Assembly: GCA_964058805.1 (NCBI GenBank)
Contig: CAXKVV010000372.1
Coordinates: 1-43,508, forward strand
Length of the DNA stretch: 43,508 bases
Direction of reading: 5' to 3'
DNA from: Schoenoplectus triqueter
Taxonomy: Eukaryota; Streptophyta; Magnoliopsida; Poales; Cyperaceae
The notes beneath the pieces were generated by a model, which was not told the origin of the DNA, ran no database searches, and saw only the letters and a program-made list of their open reading frames with translations. Made by a program: the position numbers and the translations under genes. Positions 1 to 10,804 of this stretch are shown piece by piece. Positions within the stretch are counted from its first letter, which is position 1, and each line of letters opens with the position of its first letter.

Positions 1-335
1 CAACTCTGTGCTCTTTTATGTTGAAAGATCCATGAAAAAGAGAAGGACGGCGTGCCATTAGGGACAATGGAGAAACTAGCTCTTTTCTGTACAAAGAAAC
101 CAATAATACAATCCTACTTCGGGCATCCTTTGAATGAAGTACTATAAGAATATGGATAACTTTTTTATGCTTTTAATTCACACTCAATTCTGAAGTATTC
201 TGGTACAATTGATTCGCTGAAATCTACTTCAGTACTTTGGTTCCATTGGATGTGTTGTTTTTTGTACTTAAGCTATGGTATTGCAGTCCTGTAATTGTAT
301 TTAGATCATTTTTTTTAATTTTACTGAAAATGCAG

Positions 336-860
336 ATTCTGACAGGACTGCCAAATTGAGGTTGTTTAATATTTGTTCTGCTAACAAGTGGAACTGCCCT
401 ATTTATGAGTTATGTGAAGTGGTAGGTTCTGACCAAACAATAATGTAAGTTTTCTTGTTCTCTTTTGCTTTTTCCTTGTAATTACTGTGGTGCTTTATTT
501 TGATTATACTTCAGTCATAACTAAGTTCAATTTAAGTTCTGCAATTATAATTGTGTGTTAAGATTATGACTATATTTCCATACACCTATAGGCTCTTGAT
601 AATTTGGAACTTCCTATCTGGGAGAAATTCACTGATTTTGAATTATTGTTGTTAGGCTCTAAAGAAAAACAAAAATGGTACTGATTTTCTTCTTCCTCCT
701 CTCAATCAGGTTCAAGTACAAGGTGAAGGTGTTAATTAATACATACTCACTGACAGTACTCGAATGCTTCAGTGCACATAATTTTCATGAAGAAGCTGCA
801 AAAGAACATGCCGCAGAAGGCGCATTGTGGTACCTCAATCACCTGGGCTATTGTTCTTAA
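336..860 (+). CDS. DCL4: Dicer-like protein, last two exons (C-terminal dsRNA-binding domain), partial
   Basis: Two exons, 336-444 and 710-860, join across a GT-AG intron (donor gtaagt at 445, acceptor ag at 708-709) in a consistent frame and stop at 858-860. The joined 86-residue tail begins SDRTAKLRLFNICSANKW and ends with an alanine-rich helix, EEAAKEHAAEGALWYLNHLG. This is the alpha-beta-beta-beta-alpha pattern of a double-stranded-RNA-binding domain. From memory it most resembles the second dsRBD that closes plant DCL4, the Dicer that makes 21-nt siRNAs; DCL2 or another RNase III-like protein is possible. Helicase, PAZ and RNase III domains would lie left of the window. I found no convincing exon in 1-335. 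It could also be a detached gene fragment. The family (dsRBD) is more certain than the paralogue. Confidence 0.6.
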
Positions 861-1338
861 ATTAATATGAGTTTCTATATGGATGTTTATATGAGCTCAA
901 AATGCTTGGATGGGTCTATTGCGCATATGAAAATTGTTACATGCTAGTCCCTTTAGTTTCTGTTATTTCAAGATTACTAGACATGCTTTTGATGGGGTTC
1001 ATTTCTGAAACATTTGCAGTGTTTTATTTAGTTATTGTTGACAAGTAGTTGGAGCAATCTTAAATCTTTGTGAAGTATCAAGTAATTTCTCTTTGAGGTC
1101 TTAGAACAAAGAATGATTGAGGATGTTGGACAATTCCTGTATGATAATATACTAGATCCAAACCCTCTCCGATAGTTAATACAAAAAGAAAGGAGGAAAA
1201 AAAGCAGAAAATATTAATCAATAAAATTGTCTCATTCTTCCTCAATGATCTCTTCTAAGCATTCTATTACAATTTAAATAAGAAGGCGAGAGATGGAAAA
1301 AATCCTCTCTTTGTCTCAATTCCATTGGCATGTTGTTT
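861..1338. other. Convergent intergenic spacer
   Basis: This AT-rich DNA separates the stop of the Dicer-like gene (+) from the stop of the H+-ATPase gene (-). It must hold both 3' UTRs, so the transcripts may run close to or into each other. I see no gene or RNA structure in it. Confidence 0.6.
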
Positions 1339-4300
1339 TCACAGGGTATAGTTCTTGTTGATTGTGTCGATGTCAAGACCCTTGAGCTTAACAATCGACT
1401 CGACATGTCCCTTCACGGTGTGAAGCTCCCTTAGCCTGTATTTGTACAAAAATGGAAAAAAAAATCATTTAGGTTGACATGAATTAAGGATCTCACCTTT
1501 TAGACTAATTGACATGAATGCAAGTCATGCTGACTGTATTCATGACCAGAGGGAGTATGAATCTTATTAGGTTAACCATTGAGATATGTAGGCAAAATCC
1601 ATCTATCAGTCCCAGTTCCTTTGTGGTTTAGAAAACCCTCAATTACCTGGCAACTTCAGCACGCCTCTTAGCTTGCTCAGCAATCTCGGAGAGCTCGGCA
1701 TAGCTGACTTCGCTGAAGTGAGCGGCACCACCATTGGTCTGGAGGCCATGCAGTGTGCGCTGGTCAACAGCCCATTGTGCCTGGCGCTCACCCTTTCCAT
1801 AATCCACCTTGTTTGTGAGTCCCACCTGCATATATTCAACAATTTGTTTAGTCATGCATGGAATGTCCTCCAGAAATTGGGTTGAATATTGTTAGATGAT
1901 GGACCCGGGTTATTAGTTACATGTTTCTCGAAGACATTGTTCCAGGCCTTGCCACTGAGGAGATAACGGATAATGAACTTGAGGAAGTCAAGAGGAATGT
2001 AGGTTACAATGCTGTAGATCCAGATCGCACCAGCCCATCCCCATCCAATTCCACTGATCCTTGCAAAGCTCCAGTTTGCATAGACAGCAAGTAAAGTGGC
2101 AATCTGCGAAGGCAATTTATTAATCACTGCAAGTTTTTGACCAGAGGTATTACACTACAAATGATAATAGCTAAGAATATCACCAATTGGGCGACAAGAA
2201 ATGCAAAGACAAGGAGGAACCCCGGGCGTTCAAAGTAGGATAAGCTCCTGGACCGGGTGACAAAGATGAGTGCCTGGCTGATGATGCTCACTTGGAGGTA
2301 TACAGCTGACATCAGCTCATCAGTGTTGTTGCTGATTGATCTCACACCGAAGATTTTCTGAAATTAGTTTGGGCAATAATTAGAACTTTTCTGGACCCCT
2401 CTTCTTGCAGAATGGTAATAATTGCATAGTTTTAAGCTCTACTCACCGGGAAGAAATCAGTTTCATGTGCAGCCCAGAAGAACACCACAGTCATGATTGC
2501 CATGTAGGCTCCGAGCACGATACCAGTGGCAAAGATCTCCCTGAGCTTCCAGGAATCAGGCAGAGGTGATGGCTTGACACGATCCTTGGAAATGGTCATG
2601 ATGGTACCGTCATTCAAGACAGCAATGATAAGAACCATGAATGGTGAGAAGTCAAACTTCCAGATAAGAGCAAGCAGAAGGAATCCCAGCACGATACGGA
2701 TGGTGATGGAGACGGCATAAATTGTGTAATTCTTCATGCGTTGAAAGATAGCGCGGCTGGTCAAGACTGCACTGACGATGACACTGAGACCGGGTTCAGT
2801 GAGAACAATGTCAGATGCTGACCTGGCAGCATCAGTGGCATCAGCCACGGCAATACCAATGTCAGCCTTCTTCAGAGCAGGGGCATCATTGACACCATCA
2901 CCAGTCATACCACAGATGTGCTTTCTCTCTTGAAGCTTCTTAACGATCTCATACTTGTGCTCTGCATTAGTTATTTGTTTAAGCTTTGCCAAAATCAATT
3001 TACAACGCTGCTTTTTCTTTATGGGAACAAGTTTTGTTATAACAAGGCACCTCTCGACTTTTGTTGGACATGGCTTTGTGTGTAATATGTATCATTATTA
3101 TATAGCTTTAATTAATTATTTTACCTGGGAACACCCCAGCAAAGCCATCAGCCTTCTCAATGAGCTCCTCAATGGGTATGCCTGCAGCGTCACTAGCATT
3201 ATCTCCCAAAAGTGTAGATGAAGGGTACATGTTGGTGCCCATTCCGAGTCGACGGCCGGTCTCCTTAGCAATGGCAAGTTGATCTCCAGTGATCATCTTA
3301 ACATTTACACCAAGGTTAAGAGCTCGGGTAATGGTCTCAGAACTGTCATGCCTTGGTGGGTCAAAGAGGGGTAATAGACCCATGAAGCGCCAAGGGGTGC
3401 CGGCGGCCTCCTTGTTGGCCTCTGGAACCTCCTGCCTGGCAACTCCCAAAGAACGGAGCCCACGGTCAGCAAAATTGTCAATCATCGCATGAACACGTTT
3501 CCTGTCATCTTCTTTTAGGTTGCACAGATCGATGATCTACAGTGTGGAAATAATTTCTCAACAGATATATTTAGTTGTGTAATCTATTGTATGAGGTAAT
3601 AAACAAAAAGCAAACTACTAAATTAAAATCAGTTCATATCTATATGCATAAATGTATACCTGCTCCGGAGCACCCTTGCTAGACCTGTGCCATTGCCCAT
3701 CTGAGTCAATGTAGGTGATGGCAGTGCGCTTGTCAACTGGATTGAATGGTAGGAAGTGAACCTCTTTGATTCCGGCACGTGCCTACAGTATATGTAGTGC
3801 AACAGTTATTTTTCTACTGTTATTGTGATATCAGTAAGTCCAAAAAGAAGATGTTAAAACAACTTGATTATCCTGGTACAAATTTTATTACCTCTTTGGG
3901 ATCAGCAAGCATATTAACAATTGATGCATCAATGGCGTCCTGGTTTTCAACCCTTGAGGCTCTTGCAGCATAAAGCACCACGGCATCCTTGTCAATACCT
4001 TTCTCAAATATCTACCAAAGCCAAAAATGTATGAGACAGATAAAAAGACGAATATAGAGAGAGACTAGCGAACAAACCTCGATAAGGGTCTTGTCAACGG
4101 TGAGTTTGTTAAGGGTGAGGGTACCGGTTTTATCACTGCAAAGAACATCCATACCAGCCATTTCCTCAATGGCAGTCATCCTCTTGGTAATAGCACCCTG
4201 CTGTGATAGACGGTGGGATCCGATTGCCATGGTCACAGATAGCACTGTTGGCATGGCAATTGGGATACCACCAATGAGCAACACCAAGATATTGTCAATT

Positions 4301-6129
4301 CCACTGCGGTATTCACGAGACTGAATGGCAAACATCACGACAATCTCAATGACGATTCCGATCCCAATTGTGCAGATACAGAAGTTTCCTATGGACGTCA
4401 GGACCTTCTGGAAGTGACCGACATTGTTGGTGGAGTCGACCAAGTGAGCAGCCTTGCCAAAGAAGGTATGGACCCCGGTGGCTATAACAACCGCCTCGAT
4501 CTCACCTTGTTTGCAGGTAGAACCCGAGAATACCTCATCACCTGGGGCCTTGGTCACTGGGAGAGACTCACCGGTCAAGGCAGATTGATCGATTTTGAGA
4601 GGATCACCTTCTAGAAGACGAGCATCAGCTGGTATGATGTCACCTAGCTTGACACTGATAATGTCACCCGGCACTAGGATTGCGGCATCCTGCTCCAACC
4701 ACTTCCCATCGCGGAGTACCTATACATTTAAAAGTTTTCTGGTCTAAGCAATTTGAATTTTAAATAAATGAGCTTGCATTAAATTGAGCTTGTATCAATG
4801 CATAGTTCTGTTACCTTTGTCTTGGGGGCAAGACCAGCCATAAGTGCTGCTGCGGCATTACCGGCATTGTTCTCTTCAATGAAACTAATGGTGGAGTTGA
4901 TGATCAAGAGAACGACGACTCCGGTGAAGTCTTGCCAATCCGGAGGCTTCCCCTGTTGTTGCGGACAATTTGTAGAAACTGCCAGTCAGATGATAATAAT
5001 AAGAAAGTACTTTTTCCTCTGATGTAGATTTTTAGATTACGTACCCCTCCGTTGGCCAGAACAATGGCCATGATGGCTGCCAATTCCATCACCCATGAAA
5101 GAGGGTTCCACATAAACCCCAAGAACTTGAGTAATTTGCTCTCCTATAACATCAGCAAAAGAACATAATGTCATTTGTTACCTTATCTCTTGATGGGTTA
5201 CTGTGTATTTATGTTGTATGAGTTCAAATATAGCAGGCGATTTTTAAGAACAATTGTTTTCTCTATGAATCTTATCATGTTAGTGTACACTAGTTTAATG
5301 GCGGGTTTAAATGGAACAAATGGGGGCACGATGCCCCTCATATTATTAATCCACTGTGTCCTCCATATTGTAATCATTATATTAATGTTAATATTTCACA
5401 TAGAATTTGACCACCGTTTAAAATTTTCTAATTCCACCCATGTATTAATTCATCTTGTTTTCAAGTCTAATTTTATTTTCATTTGCTAATACCAAACCAG
5501 CAAGATCAGTTACTGCAGTTGAAAAGCTATACCTTCTTTTCCTCGAGCTTGTTCTGGCCGAAAATTTGGAGCCTCTTTTCGGCCTCCTCAACAGAAAGCC
5601 CTTCCTTAGAGCATTTCAGCTGGATGAACACTTCTTCCACCGGAATGGTCTCCTAATAATATGAAAATGAGCAAAGGAAAAATGTTGAAATTAGATTGTC
5701 TACAAAAATTTACAATCTGTCATGCCTGGTAGCGTCAAAACACAATGCAGAACAGGGGCCTAGCTTGTGTCCAAACTTCAGGCTAAGATCCCCTTAAATT
5801 GGGAGCATTTTTTTTTCCGGTTCCACTAGTGGTACCAAGCAAAAATATGTTTCCAAAGTAAAAGAACCAATGAAGCCTGAGAACTCATCCGGGTCTTATT
5901 TCTTGGTACACGAAAGATAGTGTTTTTTTTTTATGCATATTTGTTTTATATTCAAGGAATGTATGTTGATGGCTTTGATTGTACTGGATGTTTCTGATAG
6001 AACCGTAGAAGGATGATAATGCTGCATTTTGAAGAAGAAGGAAAAAAAAATGCAAAAATGGACTGCAAGATGAGTTCTTACGAGGTCGACAGTTTCATTT
6101 TTTATGTCATCCAAGGAAATGGTGGCCAT
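1339..6129 (-). CDS. AHA: Plasma-membrane H+-ATPase (P3A-type proton pump), complete, 13 exons
   Basis: Exons from start to stop: 6129-6082, 5652-5533, 5143-5045, 4952-4815, 4719-4078, 4011-3892, 3782-3660, 3536-3125, 2961-2447, 2357-2184, 2103-1921, 1825-1647, 1435-1339. All junctions are GT-AG and phases agree, giving 2850 nt and 949 aa, normal for the family. The protein pumps H+ out of the cell using ATP. Visible marks: TGES at 184-187, phosphorylated Asp in DKTGTLT at 331, KGAPEQ at 425-430, TGDGVNDAP at 587-595, Arg656 and Asp685 at the places used for proton transport, and the C-terminal autoinhibitory region. The N-terminus ([16 protein letters not shown]) resembles the PMA4-type subfamily. 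The last residues are Tyr-Thr-Leu; the phosphorylated penultimate Thr is kept, but the usual final Val is replaced. Other departures are Cys584 before GMTGDG and Ser615 in ARSASD, where Val and Gly are usual. Start chosen for the family-like N-terminus; upstream in-frame Met codons are in the UTR. Confidence 0.96.
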
Positions 6130-6638
6130 TGCGCCTGCTTTTCGTGTTGTGAGATGAGGCCACTCTCTCTCACCCCCTCCGTCCTCTTTTAGAGGATTTG
6201 TAGCGAGGATAAGAGAAGTCCTCACACCTTTTAAGTTTTGAGATAGGCCCTGCTTGTCTGTAACCTCCTTCCCTTTATATACTGTTGTTGAGACCATGTA
6301 CAATGTTTCTGTATTTTAGGTAAAAATAGAAAATCAAGTTCTGATCCAGCTGGTTGGAACTGATTCTCACTTGCATTCTATTTTAACTTGAGCTTCAAAT
6401 ATAGTTTCACACAGTTTTGATGATAATCGGATGATAAGCGAAACATAGACAGATGGATAGGATACTGGTAGAATTTGGCTAAATTTAGGCCTACTTGTTC
6501 CTTTGTAAATTTTAGAATTAATCATGTAATTAGAGTTGATATGCCTTTCTCGGGTCTGCGTAGCAGACTATCAAGGAATTCATATGCGTTTCCATAACAC
6601 CTAATGCAGCGGGTATGGCGTTAGGTTACTGAAAGTGT
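6130..6638 (-). promoter_or_regulatory. H+-ATPase 5' UTR and promoter region with TATA box
   Basis: Read on the minus strand, 6282-6271 is GTATATAAAGGG, a close match to a plant TATA box, about 145 bp upstream of the ATG. The implied 5' UTR of roughly 110 nt is rich in GA on the coding strand, common in plant leaders. The first coding exon is only 48 nt and is followed by a 429-bp intron. The transcription start is inferred. No other factor-binding site stands out. Confidence 0.55.
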
Positions 6639-7041
6639 GTACAGAGCATAGAAGTTAGTATCTTCTGATTCATGATACGAATTTTACGATTCGATACGAT
6701 ACAAATAGATAAAGATATGAATTTATACTTTGTATCTCTAAAGAGAAGAATCTTAAGAATCGTGTCTGTATCTTTTTGTATCTCGATACGATACGTATCC
6801 CAACGATACAATAATTTTAAGATACTTATATTTTTTTCGACTTTACCTCTTCTGTTCGACTTCACACATCCTATTAGGTGATTACAAAACCATAGTGTGA
6901 GAAAAAAAAGGCAAAAAGAGAAAAAACGACAAAGAAAATGAAAAATATACTAGCGATTGAGAAAGAAAAGTCAAAAACTCCAAGCACGAAACAGTGCAAG
7001 TGGGTAACTCTTATTTATTTCATTTATTTTATTATCTCACG

Positions 7042-7279
7042 CAGGGACAGATATATTAAGGCCCAAGGGGGGGTCAGTTGACCCCTCAGATTAAAAAAAA
7101 TAATGTTTTTGGTTAAGTTATTACTCAATTAGTTAATGAGTTTGGCTCAGATTTAAAAAAATAATGTTTTTGGTTAAGTTATTACTCAATTAGTTAATGA
7201 GTTTGGACTTTTTATTGTAATCCGACTACTGACCCCCTTTAACTAAAATCTTGCATCTGCTCCTACTCCCATGTCTCTG
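7042..7279. mobile_element. Nested small hAT-like MITE
   Basis: The element starts CAGGGACAGAT, the CAGGG start seen in many plant hAT elements, and ends with ATGTCTCTG. The flanks are TCTCACG (7035-7041) and TCTCACA (7280-7286), a slightly diverged target duplication. Sub-terminal stretches (GGGGGGGTCAGTTGACCCC near 7067 and ACTGACCCCCTTT near 7228) are partly inverted. It lies inside the 6647-7808 element, so it is the younger insertion. It contains a 61-bp tandem duplication. Confidence 0.55.
7085..7206. repeat. 61-bp tandem duplication
   Basis: Two head-to-tail copies, 7085-7145 and 7146-7206, are nearly identical; each begins CTCAGATT and ends GAGTTTGG plus two or three bases. The near identity suggests a recent duplication inside the nested element. 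Confidence 0.85.
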
Positions 7280-7816
7280 TCTCACAAACAGGAGTAGTGT
7301 TTCTATGAAGCATCCAAAACTATAGGCAATTATATTAATTTTTGAAGACTTAAATAACATAGTCAGGGCCACTAAATTATATTAATCGATTTTATTTATT
7401 TTATTCTCCTTAGATACTTCTTCCACATATGCTTATTATAATTTATTTTGTAGTGAATTTATTAGCTGAAATAAAATTATTTTGTTTATTCTCCTTAGAT
7501 ATTTATTATTATTATCATTAAATTACCATATGAACTATAATAAAATTATGTGCTCATATATATGTACATATATATATAGCTCACATAATATAAATTATGC
7601 TAGTATACTATATAAATGTGATAAAACGCTAAATAATAATATTTTCAAGTGAAAAATTCACTACATAATAAATTTAGTTAATATTGATTTATTTTAAGAC
7701 AAATTTAGCGTATCTTAACGATACGATACGATACGATACGATACACGATACACCGATATGATACTAAATGCTACGATTCACGATACAAAATGCGATTCAA
7801 CTTCTATGGTACAGAG

Positions 7817-7880
7817 ATTTTTCTCTTAACATAACTACTGGGACTTTCCTCTCAGCAATTCAATGGCATCTGGTATAGTA

Positions 7881-7911
<31 letters not shown>

Positions 7912-9773
7912 TATTATTCTCTTTTACCAGTGCGCTGAGGATCAGCTCTGAAGTTGCCTCTTCGGCCATCTTAACTCAAATTTTACTAATTTTAAATATT
8001 TAGTTCATTTCATCTCCACATGTTGATTTCTGGGATGACATTCTACACAACTAATACAAGCACCCATGTACGCCTCCAAGTTATATTTCAAAATGTACTT
8101 ATATCAATTGGAGTTTCTAGAACTTCTCGAAATTTCTGAAAATGCTCTCATATCAGATGGTCCGTCGAAGAATGAACAACCAGATATTCTGATGTTACTG
8201 GCTAATTTTGCTGAAAAGTGAAAGTAGTCTAGAATTTTTTTAATTATATTCATGAAAAAGTACAAATTAATATTCAGTATCAACGATATATTTTTTTGTT
8301 GTGTTTTTGTTTTATGATGAACTCTGAAATGTTAAGGCTGGAGCTGGACTGGTAATTTAATAAATGCAATAGACAATTAAAATAAACATTTCTATAATGA
8401 CAAATAATAATACATCCTGCGAGCAAAGCTTAAAAAAATCCATAGTATGTAAATATATCTGATGCTTTGTATAGCTCGGGTTAAGCTAAAGAAAGTTCTC
8501 TATGAAACGAATTCCGTAATTTTTAGTAGTTATTTGCAATTATAATTAAGCATATAACTGCCGATAGTTATCAAAGGGAGGTAGCTCTAAATAACATCAC
8601 TTGAGATCCAACAATTATAGCCCACACAAATATTGATTATAATTGTTAGAAACAATTACTTGAGATCCACAACATCTAAATACTATGAGTGTATTTGGAT
8701 TGGGAATAACACAATAGTCACTATTTTCAGAATAAAAACATAAATGGTGCATCCAAACACAAATGTATTGTTATGAAATAATGAGAATAATTATTCTCAA
8801 TTCTTCATTATAATATTTTATCATTTGAAATAACATTATTTTCACTATTTTTGTGCTAATTTAGAAATCATTATTTTTTTTACTATTACCATTTATTATT
8901 CTCAATTCCTCTATTTTTTACACTATTCTTTGCACGATCCAAATTGTACCAATTGAAATTAAAGTATAGATGACTATATTTAGGACTAAAAATTAAGAGG
9001 AGCATAATCACGAACTTTTTGTCAATTTTCCTTCAATAATAATTTATTTCACACATAAATGTATACATTAAAATCAGTGAGTAACAGTAATCTAGAATTT
9101 ATGTAAACTACACTAAGTTATCTTTTATGCAAGTATAGTTTACAAGGGAAATCAAAATAAATATCACACTCTTAAAGTAAATAACCTCATTCATCCAGGT
9201 TCCAATGTAAACAGTTTTAATAAAATGCACACAATTAATACAAACTTAAATGTCTTGCATCAGTAAGGGCGGTTGTGGAAATTAGACTTAACTGGACAAA
9301 AATTAACCTTGTGAATTGTGAATTTTCTTTTTTCTTAAGTGTGTAAGCATATATTACCTACCGAAAATATTTATATTTTGCAAAATCTGATATAAATTAA
9401 GAGAAGATAAAGGACGATAAGAATATTAAACACAAAAGTACATAAAAGTACTCAAAGATTTTTTGCCAATACACCCTCAATTAATCCTTAGTGTGGGCGA
9501 CAATGTTCCAATGCAAAAAATGCATTGACATATTTAGTAGAAGTGAATCCAAACCATTTTATGCTAGATTCCCTAATTGACAGAGTATTAGACTCTGTAT
9601 TAGGTAACAAAGGATCACATAGGGTTCCATCTGTCGTTCACCAAAGCGACTCTCTTGAATTTGTATTTCTCTGCTCGACAATTTCGTTTGGATGGGAGAA
9701 TTTTCACACAAAAGGAAGGGAGGCATCATTTGATTTCTCGTCGGAAGGCAATATGTCAAAGAACACAATTCAG
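7817..9773. other. AT-rich intergenic DNA
   Basis: It holds an interrupted (ATT)n/(ATC)n microsatellite at about 7877-7921. A segment at about 8693-8943 has weak inverted ends (GTATTTGGAT and ATCCAAAT) and may be a decayed MITE. At 9525-9773 there is a somewhat less AT-rich patch, open on both strands, without any recognisable domain. I see no supported gene. Confidence 0.4.
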
Positions 9774-9781
9774 TTTGTACT

Positions 9782-10136
9782 AATGTTTTAAAATGTGAGT
9801 TTTTTCATGCATGTGGAGAGCCACTGTATACCGCATATGTGAGATGCGGTCATATATGCGGATCTTAATGCAGAGATGTGTATGTGAATTTATATAAATA
9901 TTTCATAGAGAATATATAAAAACATAAATGCATATTGCACATAAAAAGAAGTTGGATCTAGCGGTTTTGTTTCTTGGATAATACTACACAGCCAATAGAA
10001 ATAGTAAGTCTTCAGTTCTTCTGTGGCACCTTCAGAGAAGGTATATATATAAAAAACCATATGGCAGGGGCTGCATAATAATTTTCATATGAATTGGCTA
10101 CTGCATACGCATATGCGACCGCATTTAAAACATTGA
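9782..10136. mobile_element. MITE, 355 bp, hAT-like
   Basis: The left end AATGTTTTAAAATG is matched by the inverted right end CATTTAAAACATTGA. The direct repeat TTTGTACT flanks it at 9774-9781 and 10137-10144, an 8-bp target duplication. Sub-terminal motifs rich in GCATATGCG/ATGCGGT occur at both ends in inverted order. There is no coding capacity. Confidence 0.75.
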
Positions 10137-10144
10137 TTTGTACT

Positions 10145-10506
10145 TTATAATAAGGTTCACAAAATTAAAATTAGAATGACTAAGTTGATCGTAAAATCAG
10201 AATAGAAAAAGGTCAAATCAAATCAGAGACTCAATTTTTTTTAGAGAAAGCTTATTTTTTATTGAAAAATAAAAAATAAAAAATAATTAATCACAAAGTG
10301 ATATTAAAACAACACATTATACATAAATAATTTACCAATTTAATATAATATAAATATTCATACTAATTAGATAATCTAATACATTCTCACATTTAGTACA
10401 AAAATATATAAAAAATATCTAAATACATATTTATTTAATGATAAGTCAAGCTGCATATCAATATTCAAATACATAAATAAATTACATCAAACATCATATA
10501 AAAAAA
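10145..10506. other. Low-complexity AT-rich spacer
   Basis: This is strongly AT-rich DNA with A-runs such as the AAATAAAAAATAAAAAATAA tract near 10266. I see no gene or clear element. Confidence 0.5.
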
Positions 10507-10804
10507 ATTGTAGGTGTTTGGACCGAGTTTTAAACTCGGTCCCAGCATCTTGCTATTATATAGCACACCCAGTATATTTTTTTACGTTTGTGTGTTATAT
10601 TAAAAATAAAATACAACAGTCAGTAGATTGATCTAAAATATTACAACAAAAATTAAAATAAAATTTTACAAAGTCAAATATAAGCATGATTAATACATTG
10701 TTCTAAATTAGTGTCAAACAAATTGAAATATTACAACAATAATTAAAATCTAATTGTTCTAGTAAATATAACAATAAAAAATATAAACACACTGGTAATC
10801 TAAA

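Larger units (their letters stand above)
6647..7808. mobile_element. Non-autonomous hAT-like element with GATAC-rich ends
   Basis: The sequence starts CATAGAAGTT and ends AACTTCTATG, a perfect 10-bp terminal inverted repeat, and is flanked by the 8-bp direct repeat GTACAGAG (6639-6646 and 7809-7816). An 8-bp target duplication is typical of hAT transposons. Inside both ends, imperfect inverted arrays of GATAC/GTATC run for about 100 bp (6670-6800 and 7705-7800). There is no transposase; the short open frames here on both strands are by-products of the array. A second element sits at 7042-7279. Confidence 0.8.

Noticed and set aside
5175..5489. 104-codon plus-strand frame with hydrophobic runs
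   Set aside because: It lies in the second intron of the H+-ATPase gene, is AT-driven, and has no family resemblance.
6626..6881. Open frames on both strands
   Set aside because: They arise from the GATAC/GTATC array at the left end of the hAT-like element.
9525..9791. 88-codon plus-strand frame (and a 69-codon frame opposite)
   Set aside because: No known domain, no splice context, and its last codons run into the MITE at 9782. Kept only as a possible gene fragment.
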